64,000 nt of DNA from Solitalea canadensis DSM 3403 (GTDB taxonomy: Bacteria > Bacteroidota > Bacteroidia > Sphingobacteriales > Sphingobacteriaceae): contig NC_017770.1 of assembly GCF_000242635.2 (NCBI RefSeq), forward strand, positions 2,430,669 through 2,494,668. The letters are read 5' to 3'. Positions 1-9,420 of the stretch are shown piece after piece. The notes under the pieces were generated by a model. The model saw nothing but the letters and a program-made list of their open reading frames with translations, made no database searches and was not told the origin of the DNA. Each line of letters begins with the position of its first letter. Position 1 is the stretch's first letter. The translations under genes were made by a program, and so were the position numbers.

Positions 1-2127
1 ATTTAACATATCACCATTGGGTATAACAATTTCTGCCCCGTCAAATGTGACCATTTTGCTACTACGAATTCCAATTTCTTTTACGGTACCGGTATTCGTT
101 CCTACTTCAATCTGATCGCCTACAGAAATAGGCTTTTCAAACGCCAGAATAACACCACTTACCAGATTATTCACAATGTTCTGTAAACCAAATCCGATAC
201 CTACACCCAAAGCTCCAATAATGATGGTAACCTTATCTAATGGAATACCGGCAGCTGCAATTGCTACCAGGAAACCTAAGGCTAATATGGTTAATCGCAA
301 AATAAGTCCGATGCTGCCAAATCTCGACTTTCTGATCTTTTGTCCTTGTGAAGCCCCCAACATATAGGAAACAATACTGGCTATTATGCTGGCTACCCAA
401 ATGATAATAAAAAAGATGAGCACGCTGCCAAGGGTAAAATCAATGCTTCCCACTTTACGTTCTTTGGATAAAAAGTTACTGATATCCTCGATAACAAGAT
501 CGTAGACATCCAGATTTTTTGCCAGAATCAAGAACCAACCAATTAAACCCAATATCCCCAACATCGGACGAATCACCTTTTGCAAGTGATCAAAATTGAT
601 ATAAGCCGTTAGCTTTTCATTCGACTTATTTGCTTCTGTTTGAACAAATAGAAATTCACTAACTAACCTAATCCACCATACCAGACAAATTCCGGCAATA
701 AGGTTAAAGTAGCTTCCATCAACCATAAGTTTGGCTAACGAATACCTGCCTAAGGGATTAGCGATCACTCCGATAGCCAGTTGTATAAAGAATACCCAAA
801 TCAGTATTTTATATTCTGATTTAAGTACAGTGCTAATGCGTATCATGTAGATACTTAAAATTAGGCCTGCGCAGCCCATAACAAATAAACCCCAACGTTC
901 TTGTCTTGATACCTCCAACAGTAAATTATCTAGTACCGCCAAACCAAACAGTAGCAAAATAAGCGGCCAGATTGCCCTGTATTGAGGCCGGGCATCTCCC
1001 CAAAATATGTATGATCCTAACAACACCATCACTAACCATAAAAACTCAAGGTAAATCATCGGACTGTCCGAATAAAAAAACTGAGCCGGTACAATCACAA
1101 TGAAAATTGCAGAGGTAATTTGATGTAGATAAATATGCTTTACTTGTTTGGAGATTTTCTTTAAAACCGTTGAATCAATTAACCTGAAAGCTCGAATAGT
1201 AATAAAGACCATTAAAGCGATCAAAAACAAAATAAACATGTGCGATGGCCAATTGCTTTCGAGGTAGTAATTAGCAATCAGTTTATTTTTCTTAACTGAA
1301 AACTTCATCACTTTCATCAGGGTTTTCGACTGCATCGAAGTTGGTTCCCACAGATAAGGTGCTTCCTTAGAAAAAATGATCTTTTTAAAATTACGAATCT
1401 GATAGTTGATCTCGTCAAGGCGGTCGTCAACATCCAAATTTAGTCGCACAACCCTACCCTGCAGTATCCCAATTCTTATGATTGCTTTGTTAATATCAGC
1501 ATCAACCGCTTTATAGCGTAATACAAAATCCTGCATCTGCCGTAAATACTCTGCCCTTAAAAAATTGTCTTTGGGCATCTGAAACATCAACGGATCGTGT
1601 TTGATTGATTCCCTGAAAACTTTATATTGGATTAATCGTTCCGAAGCTTCGGTAGTTATTATCTGCCATCCATCCAATTGATTACCTACAGCAATTAATA
1701 ATACTTTACTGGTATAAAGATTCCGAAGATTTAGTCGCCCCGATGAATGATAAATACCTTCTTCTGCAACCGCCATCTGATCTTCCACCTTGTCCAGCTT
1801 TTTACTCATATCAGTAGTATCAAATCCGCGGCGCAAGGCATTTTGAATTTGGGTCATCTTTTTGGAATACTCTTCAAGACGACTTAACTGATGGGTTACA
1901 ATGGTATCGCTACCTTGATATTTACGTGCAACCGAATCAGAAAAACGTTGGAGTCGTTTTAAAGCTTTTTGCTGCTTAACCTGAACTTTGGAGGTATCTT
2001 CAGCCTGAATGGTATCTTTCTTTTGTTTTATTGAGTCTTGCGCAGGTTTGATCGATGTTTGTCCATAACAAGTAACAGAAAATAAAACAAATAGCAATAA
2101 GTACCTGAATGCTGTCATTCCAAACAT
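1..2127 (-). CDS. MscS-family mechanosensitive ion channel (partial, C-terminus outside window)
   Basis: Reads leftward off the window edge; 709 codons are visible and open. The N-terminus (start at 2127, or in-frame ATG at 2118) is a hydrophobic signal peptide ending near CYGQTS, followed by a charged, coiled-coil-like periplasmic region of about 250 residues and then a run of membrane helices. The last visible part carries the hallmark MscS pore and beta-domain stretch (IGFGLQNIVNNLVSG, then FEKPISVGDQIEVG, then GTVKEIGIRSSKM). Large MscS proteins of this type release solutes on hypo-osmotic shock from the inner membrane. The large extracytoplasmic domain makes it closer to MscK/YnaI-type than to small MscS. 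Divergent from the DUF1684 gene. Confidence 0.9.
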   Translation of the reverse strand, partial: MFGMTAFRYLLLFVLFSVTCYGQTSIKPAQDSIKQKKDTIQAEDTSKVQVKQQKALKRLQRFSDSVARKYQGSDTIVTHQLSRLEEYSKKMTQIQNALRRGFDTTDMSKKLDKVEDQMAVAEEGIYHSSGRLNLRNLYTSKVLLIAVGNQLDGWQIITTEASERLIQYKVFRESIKHDPLMFQMPKDNFLRAEYLRQMQDFVLRYKAVDADINKAIIRIGILQGRVVRLNLDVDDRLDEINYQIRNFKKIIFSKEAPYLWEPTSMQSKTLMKVMKFSVKKNKLIANYYLESNWPSHMFILFLIALMVFITIRAFRLIDSTVLKKISKQVKHIYLHQITSAIFIVIVPAQFFYSDSPMIYLEFLWLVMVLLGSYIFWGDARPQYRAIWPLILLLFGLAVLDNLLLEVSRQERWGLFVMGCAGLILSIYMIRISTVLKSEYKILIWVFFIQLAIGVIANPLGRYSLAKLMVDGSYFNLIAGICLVWWIRLVSEFLFVQTEANKSNEKLTAYINFDHLQKVIRPMLGILGLIGWFLILAKNLDVYDLVIEDISNFLSKERKVGSIDFTLGSVLIFFIIIWVASIIASIVSYMLGASQGQKIRKSRFGSIGLILRLTILALGFLVAIAAAGIPLDKVTIIIGALGVGIGFGLQNIVNNLVSGVILAFEKPISVGDQIEVGTNTGTVKEIGIRSSKMVTFDGAEIVIPNGDMLN

Positions 2128-2246
2128 AAGGGTTCATGATGATCATTAATATACGAAAAAGAAAACACTAAGAAATGGTTCCCAATTAGCAATTGCATGC
2201 AATTGTTCGTATAAAAAAGTATTATTGCAGTTATAGATTACTTAAT

Positions 2247-2840
2247 ATGAAAAGATTGCTACTTACCCTGACTCTTTTATTGACAGGTATTTGTCTGAAA
2301 GCTCAAACCAGCTATATAGAAGAAATAAAGCATTATCAGAAAGAACTGAACGAGGAATTTGCCAGTCCAGAGAAGTCGCCGCTGACAGAAGAAGACCGGG
2401 CAAAGTTCAAAGAGTTGCCTTTCTTTCCGATAAACGAAGCATACAAAGTTGAAGCGAAATTTATCCGAACACACAATTCGGTTCCTTTTGAGATGCCTAC
2501 TACCACTGCCCGTAAGCCGGTTTATGAAAAGTACGGAGAAGCTCATTTTAAGTTGAATGGGAAAGATCTTGTGTTGAGCATTTATCAAAGCCACTCATTG
2601 AGAGAGAAAGCGGAATATAAAGATCATTTATTCCTGCCCTTTATGGATTTGACCAATGGAGAAGAATCATATGGCGGAGGGCGTTTCCTTGATCTAACCA
2701 TACCCGAAGACGATACCATTGTGATCGATTTTAACAAAGCATACAATCCATATTGTGCCTATAATCACAAATATTCATGTCCAATACCGCCTAAAGAAAA
2801 TGATATGAATACGGAGATAAAGGCTGGCGTTAAAAAGTGA
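2247..2840 (+). CDS. DUF1684 domain-containing secreted protein
   Basis: About 197 residues from the ATG at 2247; an upstream in-frame TTG (2193) only adds a non-signal extension. The start at 2247 gives a clean signal peptide (MKRLLLTLTLLL... cleaved near KAQ). The body has the family pattern of DUF1684: a region with FPINEAYKV, then LPFMDLTNGEESYGGGRFLDL, and a C-terminal NPYCAYNHKYSCPIPP motif with conserved cysteines and YN-x-YC. The family has no firm biochemical function. Convergent with argS; a palindromic repeat fills the gap between their stop codons. Confidence 0.8.
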   Translation: MKRLLLTLTLLLTGICLKAQTSYIEEIKHYQKELNEEFASPEKSPLTEEDRAKFKELPFFPINEAYKVEAKFIRTHNSVPFEMPTTTARKPVYEKYGEAHFKLNGKDLVLSIYQSHSLREKAEYKDHLFLPFMDLTNGEESYGGGRFLDLTIPEDDTIVIDFNKAYNPYCAYNHKYSCPIPPKENDMNTEIKAGVKK

Positions 2841-2843
2841 AGA

Positions 2844-3005
2844 TGATTACACCTATTATTGAGCGGATTACACTGATTAGTGAGATGATTATACAGATGA
2901 TAAGAATTGGATTCTATCTGTGGTAAATCAATTAATCCCAAACTATCGGTGTAATCCCAAAAAATCTAAATCGGTGTAATCACTTTCAAAAATCAGTGTA
3001 ATCCC
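2844..3005. repeat. Intergenic palindromic repeat, GATTACACCGATT family, copy 1
   Basis: Left part carries GATTACAC-type words on the plus strand and the right part carries the inverse (ATCGGTGTAATC at several places), so the segment can fold back on itself. It fills the whole gap between two converging genes. Related segments lie at 16911-17094 and 37265-37474, also between converging genes. Confidence 0.75.
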
Positions 3006-3011
3006 CATCAA

Positions 3012-4778
3012 TTACATACGTTCCGGAACTTCGATTCCTAAAAGCGCCATACCTTTTTGAAGTACATCTGCTGTTAATGAAGATAACCCCAAACGAGATT
3101 TCTTTAATTGCTCGTCTTCTGCTTTTAAGATTGGCGTTTCATGATAGAACTTATTATATCCTTTAGCTACTTCGTATAAATAGTTGGCGATAATTGCCGG
3201 ACTGTAACTTTCTGCGGCGTCAGCAATAATTATTGGGAATTTATCCAGTTGTTGAATTAACTCACGCTCATCCTTCGTTAAAACAGTCGGAATTACATTT
3301 GTAAACTCAATTCCTTCACTTTTACGGATTACCGAACGGATACGAGCATAAGAATATTGAATAAACGGCCCTGTATGTCCCTGAAAGTCGATTGACTCGT
3401 TAGGGTCGAACATGATACGTTTTTTAGGATCTACTTTTAGCAGGTGATATTTTAATGCACCTAAACCAATCTGACGGAATAATTCTGTTTTTTCAGTTTC
3501 TGAGAAATCATCCACCTTACCTAACTCTTCGGTATGTTGGGCAGCTGTATCGATCATCTCCTGAACCAGGTCATCCGCATCCACAACGGTTCCCTCGCGT
3601 GATTTCATTTTACCACTTGGAAGGTCAACCATTCCGTATGAAAGGTGGAATAAACCTTTTGCCCATGATTTTCCTAATTTATCCAAAATCAGGAATAATA
3701 CTTTGAAGTGATAATCTTGTTCGTTACCAACCACATACACCGATTTATCCATTTGAAAATCGTTGTATTTTAGCTCGGCCGTTCCTAAATCCTGGGTCAT
3801 GTAAACAGAAGTACCATCTGAACGTAAGACTAGTTTTTCATCCAAACCATCAGCAGTAAGGTCAATCCACACAGAGCTATCAGGTTTGCGGAAGAAAACA
3901 CCTTTAGCTAGTCCCTCTTCGATCAAATCTTTACCCAACAAATACGTATTAGACTCGTAATAGTATTTATCAAAGTTTACGCCTAAGTTTTTGTAGGTAA
4001 CGTCAAATCCTTCATATACCCAGCCGTTCATCATTTTCCAAAGGTTAATCACATCGGTATCCCCTTCTTCCCATTTCTGTAACATCTGCTGAGTTTCAAC
4101 CATTAATGGAGCTTGTTTCTTTGCGTCATCCTCACTTACACCCTGCTCTTTTAATATGTCGATTTCTTTCTTGTATTCCTTATCAAAAATAACGTAGTAC
4201 TTTCCTACAAGGTGATCACCTTTCATTCCACTTGATGCAGGCGTTTCTCCGTTACCAAATTTCTGCCAGGCCAGCATCGACTTACAAATATGGATACCTC
4301 TGTCGTTTACCAGGTTAGCCTTAATCACTTCATATCCTGCTGCCTCAATAATTTCAGCAACTGAATAACCTAATAAGTTATTACGAACGTGGCCTAAGTG
4401 TAAAGGTTTATTGGTATTCGGTGATGAATACTCTACCATTACCTTCTTACCATTTGATGCTGATACTCCAAAATTTGGTGTAGCAGCATTTACTTTATAT
4501 CGGTTGATCCAGAATGAATCGTCAATAACAATATTTAAAAAACCTTTGATTACATTGAAATCAGCAATTTCAGCAACATTTTGTTTAAGGTATTCACCGA
4601 TTTCTTGTCCGGTTACATCCGGAGATTTCTTTGAAAATCGGGTAAAAGCAAATACTACCACAGTAATATCACCTGCAAATTCTTTTCTAGTTTCTTGTAA
4701 TGAAATGTCTGAAGCGGTGATCGTTTGATTGTAGAGTGTCTGAACGGCTTCAATGGTTTTTTGAATAATAAATTCCAT
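3012..4778 (-). CDS. argS: Arginyl-tRNA synthetase
   Basis: 588 residues, the normal length for ArgRS. Attaches arginine to tRNA-Arg in the cytoplasm (class Ia enzyme). Seen: an N-terminal additional domain (residues 1-115), the HIGH signature variant HLGHVRNN preceded by VEYSSPNTNKPL (about residue 130), and a KMSKS-region variant (KMKSREGTVV, about residue 395), and a C-terminal DALR anticodon-binding domain (IQYSYARIRSV onward). Starts at ATG 4778. Its neighbours to the right (arginine deiminase family, CtlX, SpeA) also act on arginine or its products, but they are transcribed away from it. Confidence 0.97.
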   Translation of the reverse strand: MEFIIQKTIEAVQTLYNQTITASDISLQETRKEFAGDITVVVFAFTRFSKKSPDVTGQEIGEYLKQNVAEIADFNVIKGFLNIVIDDSFWINRYKVNAATPNFGVSASNGKKVMVEYSSPNTNKPLHLGHVRNNLLGYSVAEIIEAAGYEVIKANLVNDRGIHICKSMLAWQKFGNGETPASSGMKGDHLVGKYYVIFDKEYKKEIDILKEQGVSEDDAKKQAPLMVETQQMLQKWEEGDTDVINLWKMMNGWVYEGFDVTYKNLGVNFDKYYYESNTYLLGKDLIEEGLAKGVFFRKPDSSVWIDLTADGLDEKLVLRSDGTSVYMTQDLGTAELKYNDFQMDKSVYVVGNEQDYHFKVLFLILDKLGKSWAKGLFHLSYGMVDLPSGKMKSREGTVVDADDLVQEMIDTAAQHTEELGKVDDFSETEKTELFRQIGLGALKYHLLKVDPKKRIMFDPNESIDFQGHTGPFIQYSYARIRSVIRKSEGIEFTNVIPTVLTKDERELIQQLDKFPIIIADAAESYSPAIIANYLYEVAKGYNKFYHETPILKAEDEQLKKSRLGLSSLTADVLQKGMALLGIEVPERM

Positions 4779-5132
4779 GCGGCAAAAGTATCAAATCTGT
4801 TGAAAAAACGAGGATATTTTTTGATTGAGCCGCTAAGAAATGGAGACACAAAGTATAGAATATCATTACCACCGCATTGCCATGGTTCAATTAATGACCG
4901 GCTAAAATGCGACAGCTTCTTTTTTTTACTTTTTTTCCTCCTCCTTTATTCATCCCCAAAACATAGTTTAAATGATTTAAACTCGGAAAATAGACCAAAA
5001 CCTTAAGCTATCTTTAGGTAGAATTGCCCCTCACAGCTTCACAAGGGCTTTTTTATGTGGTTTTTTGATATAGCTTTGTATATCAATCAACCTCCACGAA
5101 GTGAACTCTTCAATGAGATTAAATTTATTTTT
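4779..5132. other. Divergent intergenic region between argS and arginine deiminase-family gene
   Basis: 354 bp without a gene. It contains a single copy of the CCGCTAAG...GACACAAAG repeat word (about 4829-4854), a pyrimidine-rich stretch (4920-4945), a small GCCC/GGGC hairpin followed by six T (about 5028-5056) that could be a terminator or attenuator, and a TAnnTTTG promoter box near 5071. Small ORFs here have no family resemblance. Confidence 0.6.
5071..5078 (+). promoter_or_regulatory. Candidate Bacteroidota -7 promoter box (TAGCTTTG)
   Basis: Fits TAnnTTTG and lies 54 bases before the preferred start at 5133. A clear -33 TTTG at the usual spacing is not seen, so support is moderate. Confidence 0.35.
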
Positions 5133-6605
5133 ATGAGTTTCAAAAATGTAGAAAACAAAGTCAATGTTACCTCTGAAATTGGCACACTCCGCCGATTATT
5201 AATTCACAGTCCTGATAGCGGATTAGGTAAAGTAGTACCATCAAAAGCGCAAGACTGGCTTTTCGAAGATATTGTACACCTCGATACAATCCGCAGAAAA
5301 GAATACGATTTTTACGTAAAGATCTTACTCTATTTTCTTGATCCTGAAAAGATCAAAGGCAAATTAGCTGAAATAGACGCTGAAGCATCGAGACGTGCTT
5401 TTTACAAACCCGACAATCCAAATTTCCATAATTCCGACAAGGTAATTGAAATTCAGGTTTTACTTTCAGACATTCTAAAAGATAAAGAAACCAAATTACA
5501 ACTTGTCGCTTCGGTATGTTCATTAGAGAACTGTACTTATGAACTACAAGCAGAATTAATGGCTTTACCTGAAATTAAACTGGCTAAAGTGCTTATTTCC
5601 GGTTCCATTGATGATGAACGAATGATCTTCCCTCCGATTCCGAACTTCATTTTCACACGTGATATTGGTATTACCATCAATAATCACATCTTAATGAATA
5701 AAGCAGCCAAACAGGCCCGCACACGCGAATCGGTTTTAACAAAATATATTTTCTTCAATCACCCGATCTTTGCTGATTACAAGAAAAACATTATTGAAAT
5801 TTCCGACAACGCCCATCATTTCTTACTACCTTATAATGAGATTGAAAATCAGAAGGTAACGCTTGAGGGTGGTGATGTGATGGTGGTAAGTGAAGACCAC
5901 CTTGTAATTGGTTGCAGTGAACGTACTTCATTGTTTGCCTGTAACCAGGTGATCAAGACGTTATTCAAAAAGAAAGTGGTGAAGAAGGTTACAGTTGTTA
6001 AAATTCCGAAAAAACGCGACTATATGCACCTTGATACCGTTGTTACGCAGGTAAAACGTAACATGTGGATTATGTTGGGTTCATTAGGAAGAATGGCTGA
6101 AACCAATAAGATTCCGGTGGCTGATGTAATTGTTGAATTGCAGAATATTAAGGAGGAAGAAAAAACAAAAATCATCCAGTTTAAAATTGAAAATCCTCAA
6201 CAACCTGTGTATTTTGAGTATCTTGAAGATTTACTGGAAGATATCAGCAAAAATGATTTGGGCTGCACCGAAGAAGTTAAATTTATTTATTCGGGTAACA
6301 ATAAATTTCCTTATGACACCCGCGAACAGTGGACAGATTCCTGTAATTTAGTATGCATTAAGGAAGGTGTTGTTTTAGGCTACGACCGCAATGAGAAAAC
6401 GCTGGAAGTGCTAAAAGAAAATGGTTTTTCAGCAATTGAGGCACATGAACTAGTCGCAAAAATGGAAAGCGGAGAGATTGACCCTGAAAAACTAAGCAAC
6501 ACAGTGGTTTTAATGCCTTCTGCTGAACTATCACGTGCGCGAGGAGGTTTCCATTGCATGAGTATGCCGATATTGAGAGATAACCTCACTCCGGCCCTCT
6601 CTTAA
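5133..6605 (+). CDS. Arginine deiminase-family (amidinotransferase fold) protein
   Basis: 490 residues from the ATG at 5133; the upstream ATG at 5055 lies before the promoter box and adds 26 unlikely residues. Predicted to hydrolyse the guanidine group of arginine to citrulline and ammonia. Seen motifs, in order: FTRDIG, LEGGDVMV, MHLDTVV (catalytic His) and GGFHCMSMP with the nucleophilic Cys at residue 475. Longer than classical ArcA (about 410), as in the Bacteroidota/Chlamydiae branch. Odd: after ILRD the reading frame enters an inverted-repeat arm starting at 6583, so the last residues (NLTPALS) and the stop codon come from the repeat. Next gene, 168 bp on, is ctlX. Exact substrate is inferred. 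Confidence 0.85.
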   Translation: MSFKNVENKVNVTSEIGTLRRLLIHSPDSGLGKVVPSKAQDWLFEDIVHLDTIRRKEYDFYVKILLYFLDPEKIKGKLAEIDAEASRRAFYKPDNPNFHNSDKVIEIQVLLSDILKDKETKLQLVASVCSLENCTYELQAELMALPEIKLAKVLISGSIDDERMIFPPIPNFIFTRDIGITINNHILMNKAAKQARTRESVLTKYIFFNHPIFADYKKNIIEISDNAHHFLLPYNEIENQKVTLEGGDVMVVSEDHLVIGCSERTSLFACNQVIKTLFKKKVVKKVTVVKIPKKRDYMHLDTVVTQVKRNMWIMLGSLGRMAETNKIPVADVIVELQNIKEEEKTKIIQFKIENPQQPVYFEYLEDLLEDISKNDLGCTEEVKFIYSGNNKFPYDTREQWTDSCNLVCIKEGVVLGYDRNEKTLEVLKENGFSAIEAHELVAKMESGEIDPEKLSNTVVLMPSAELSRARGGFHCMSMPILRDNLTPALS

Positions 6606-6767
6606 AAGGAGAGGGAGGTAACGCACTTAACTTAGTGTTACGCGTTATTCTAACAAAGGTGTGATCTATTTCTTTTCTAAGAGATTCATTATTTAACTTG
6701 TATAACCATAAAAGAAATCCCCGCAGCCAAGCGCTCCCTCTCCTTTAGGAGGGGGCTGGGGTGAGGT
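6583..6767. repeat. 185-bp element with imperfect ~35-bp inverted termini, G/C-rich palindromic type
   Basis: Left arm 6583-6617 and right arm 6734-6767 are inverted copies with a few mismatches and one gap; each arm itself holds a CCCTCTC/GAGAGGG hairpin. The left arm overlaps the 3' end of the arginine deiminase-family gene and the right arm ends 6 bases before the ctlX start. Same architecture as the element at 26099-26239, with a different but similar arm sequence. No ORF inside. Confidence 0.85.
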
Positions 6768-6773
6768 ATTATT

Positions 6774-7697
6774 ATGCAAACTACCAATCATATCATGATG
6801 ATCCGCCCGGTTCGTTTTGAATTTAATGTTCAAACAGCCGTTAATAACGCTTTTCAGGATCCTAATGCACAAACTGCAGATACCCAACAAAAAGCGTTAA
6901 TAGAGTTTGACAATTTTGTAAACCTGTTAAAAGAAAACGGTCTGGATGTAACTGTAATTGAAGATACGACAGAACCTCATACTCCTGATTCTATCTTTCC
7001 AAATAACTGGATTTCATTTCATAACGACGGAACAATTGTATTGTATCCGATGCAAGCCGAAAACCGTCGCTTAGAACGTCGTTCAGATATTCCTGAGTTA
7101 TTAAAGAAAAAGGGATTCACAGCTACCAAAACGCTTGATTTTAGTCATTACGAATCTGAAAACAAGTTTTTGGAAGGAACCGGTAGCATGGTATTAGATC
7201 GGGTTGATCGTGTAGCCTATGCCTGCTTGTCGCCGCGCACCGAAATGAGTGTGTTGGAAGATTTCTGTAAGCAACTTAATTACGACTTTGTTGCTTTTGA
7301 TGCCATCGACAAATCGGGAAAAGCCATTTATCATACGAATGTAATGATGTGCTTAGGTACTGATTACGCAGTAATTTGTTTAGATTCTATTCCGGATCCG
7401 GAAGAACATGAATCTGTGGTTAATTCATTAATCGCTTCGGGTAAGGAAATCATTGAAATTACGCTGGAGCAAATGAATGAATTTGCCGGAAACATGCTTG
7501 AATTAAAGAACAACAAAGGCGAAAGTTTATTGGTGATGTCGGAGCAAGCATACAAATCTTTAGCTGCTTCTCAGGTAGAAAAATTAAGCAAACATAGTAG
7601 GCTTGTTTATGCTCCAATTTACACAATTGAAGCGAACGGAGGAGGCAGTGCAAGATGCATGATTGCCGAAGTACATTTGCCAATGGAAAATCAGTAA
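6774..7697 (+). CDS. ctlX: Citrulline utilisation hydrolase CtlX-like amidinotransferase
   Basis: 307 residues. Member of the amidinotransferase/ADI superfamily of the CtlX branch, which is known to cleave citrulline (ureide hydrolysis to ornithine). Seen: MMIRPVRFEFN near the N-terminus, SIFPNNWISFH (about residue 73), an acidic/His segment YHTNVMMCLG (about residue 188), and the catalytic-cysteine motif GGGSARCM with Cys 295. Lies just downstream of the arginine deiminase-family gene and upstream of speA, so a two-step arginine-citrulline-ornithine route is plausible. A terminator follows at 7771. Substrate assignment is by family. Confidence 0.8.
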   Translation: MQTTNHIMMIRPVRFEFNVQTAVNNAFQDPNAQTADTQQKALIEFDNFVNLLKENGLDVTVIEDTTEPHTPDSIFPNNWISFHNDGTIVLYPMQAENRRLERRSDIPELLKKKGFTATKTLDFSHYESENKFLEGTGSMVLDRVDRVAYACLSPRTEMSVLEDFCKQLNYDFVAFDAIDKSGKAIYHTNVMMCLGTDYAVICLDSIPDPEEHESVVNSLIASGKEIIEITLEQMNEFAGNMLELKNNKGESLLVMSEQAYKSLAASQVEKLSKHSRLVYAPIYTIEANGGGSARCMIAEVHLPMENQ

Positions 7698-7770
7698 AAA
7701 ATTACATAAAACTGAAGAAATTCACTTTTGCTATTTCAGACTTACAATTAACTCATTTACAATATTTTAC

Positions 7771-7806
7771 AAACGGACATTTTTCAAAAAAATGTCCGTT
7801 TTTTTT
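7771..7806 (+). terminator. Rho-independent terminator after ctlX
   Basis: AAACGGACATTTTT and its inverse flank a one-base-to-few-base loop, followed by eight T. Strong, well placed 74 bases after the ctlX stop. Confidence 0.85.
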
Positions 7807-7890
7807 GAAATTCCCCCGAAGTAAAAAAAATCACACTTTTAGGTAAGTTTTTTGTTCTAAAAATTACATTTTTGCAAAAAATTTAAATAG

Positions 7891-9279
7891 ATGCAGAGCT
7901 ACCAGGAATTTCTTGACTTAAGTGTGGGTTTTCCACAGGAAGGTTTCGACATTATTGACGATGAATTATTCTTTCATGATCTTAACCTGATGGAATTAAT
8001 TGAGACGTATGGCACGCCCCTACGGTTTACTTATGTTCCTTTGATCTCTAAGAAAATTCAACAGGCTAAATTATTGTTCCAAAAGGCAATCCTTAATAAT
8101 AATTATCGCGGAAAATACATTTATTGTTATTGTACTAAAAGCTCACACTTCCGTCACGTAGTTGAAGAGGCATTGAAAAATGATATTCACCTAGAGACTT
8201 CTTCAGCTTTCGATATGCCAATGATCGATGCGTTAGAGAAAAAAGGCGTGGTCGACAAAAGTGTGTATGTAATCTGTAACGGATATAAAACATCGCAGTA
8301 CAAACAGTACATCTGTGATATGATCCATGATGGCTTTAAAAACATTATGCCAGTTCTGGACAATAAAGAGGAGTTTTTCTTTTACGATGATGAGCTGGAA
8401 GAAGAATGTAACTTGGGCGTACGCATTGCATCTGAGGAGCAACCAGATTCTCAGTTTTATACCAGTCGTTTAGGTATTCGTGCGGAAGATATTATTGATT
8501 TTTATCATCAGCGTATCGAAAAGAACCCGAATTTCAACATTAAAATGTTGCACTTCTTTATCAATTCAGGAATTCAGGATTCTCCATATTACTGGAACGA
8601 GTTAGAGAAGCATGTAACTTTATACTGTAAATTCAAAAAAATTAACCCGGCTTTAACTATGCTGGATATCGGTGGAGGATTTCCGTTTAAAGATTCGCTA
8701 GTTTTTGATTTCGATTATGAATACATGACTAATGAGATCATCAAACGTATTAAAGAAATCTGTGCTGAACATGAAGTTGAAGTACCGGATATTGTTACCG
8801 AATTTGGTAAATACACCGTTGCTGAGGCTTCAGGTATTATTTATAAAGTGTTAGGTCGTAAACAACAAAATGACCGTGAAAGATGGTTAATGCTGGATGG
8901 TAGTTTTATTACAAACTTACCTGATGTTTGGGCTTTAAATCAGAAATACATTCTATTACCCATTAACAACTGGGATGCAGAATACGAACGAGTAAACCTT
9001 GGAGGCATTACTTGTGACGGACAGGATTATTATAATCAGGAAGCTCACATGAACTCTGTATATATGCCTAAAACACGTAAAGTTCAGTACCTGGGTTTCT
9101 TCCATACCGGTGCCTATCAGGAAGTGTTAAGTGGTTACGGAGGTATACACCATTGTTTAATGCCAACTCCTAAACACATTCTGATTCGTCGCAACCGTGA
9201 TGAAACATTTAACTTTGAGGTATTTGGTGAAGAACAAAACTCTAAACAAGTATTAAAACTATTAGGATACGTCCAATAA
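7891..9279 (+). CDS. speA: Biosynthetic arginine decarboxylase (short Bacteroidota form)
   Basis: 462 residues, against about 630-660 for E. coli SpeA; this compact form is usual in the Bacteroidota. PLP enzyme (fold type III, Orn/DAP/Arg decarboxylase 2 family) converting arginine to agmatine and CO2 for polyamine synthesis. Seen: PLP-lysine region YCYCTKSSHFRHV (Lys about residue 77), DIGGGFPF glycine-rich phosphate-binding loop (about residue 257), EFGKYTVAEASG, GGITCDGQDYY (the Cys-Asp pair that completes the neighbouring active site) and FFHTGAYQEVLSGYGG near the C-terminus. Own terminator at 9287. Third gene of the arginine group. Confidence 0.93.
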   Translation: MQSYQEFLDLSVGFPQEGFDIIDDELFFHDLNLMELIETYGTPLRFTYVPLISKKIQQAKLLFQKAILNNNYRGKYIYCYCTKSSHFRHVVEEALKNDIHLETSSAFDMPMIDALEKKGVVDKSVYVICNGYKTSQYKQYICDMIHDGFKNIMPVLDNKEEFFFYDDELEEECNLGVRIASEEQPDSQFYTSRLGIRAEDIIDFYHQRIEKNPNFNIKMLHFFINSGIQDSPYYWNELEKHVTLYCKFKKINPALTMLDIGGGFPFKDSLVFDFDYEYMTNEIIKRIKEICAEHEVEVPDIVTEFGKYTVAEASGIIYKVLGRKQQNDRERWLMLDGSFITNLPDVWALNQKYILLPINNWDAEYERVNLGGITCDGQDYYNQEAHMNSVYMPKTRKVQYLGFFHTGAYQEVLSGYGGIHHCLMPTPKHILIRRNRDETFNFEVFGEEQNSKQVLKLLGYVQ

Positions 9280-9286
9280 GTAAAAA

Positions 9287-9316
9287 AAATCCGGTTAATG
9301 AACCGGATTTTTTTTT
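9287..9316 (+). terminator. Rho-independent terminator after speA
   Basis: ATCCGGTT-AATG-AACCGGAT stem-loop followed by a run of T; preceded by a run of A, so it can act on both strands. Eight bases after the speA stop. Confidence 0.9.
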
Positions 9317-9317
9317 A

Positions 9318-9353
9318 AGCTGGTAGCTAGTAGCTAGTAGCTAACGGCTAACA
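9318..9353. repeat. TAGCTnnTAGC-type intergenic repeat
   Basis: Short repeats of TAGCTAG/TAGCTAAC words. The same vocabulary (TTAGCTGTTAGC) recurs at 10771-10805, 13308-13345 and 43827-43983. Confidence 0.6.
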
Positions 9354-9420
9354 CAAAAAAAATCATCTTATTTTCATAATTGAATTTTATCTTGCGCCGA
9401 CCAAATTCCGAAAATATAAG

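Noticed and set aside
2277-2594. Antisense ORF within the DUF1684 gene and similar overlapping ORFs across the window
   Set aside because: They shadow well-supported genes in other frames, have no family motifs and use atypical residue composition.
5028-5056. GCCC/GGGC hairpin plus T run as a firm terminator or attenuator before the arginine deiminase gene
   Set aside because: Only four G-C pairs and a long loop; no plus-strand gene precedes it. Kept as a remark in the region entry only.
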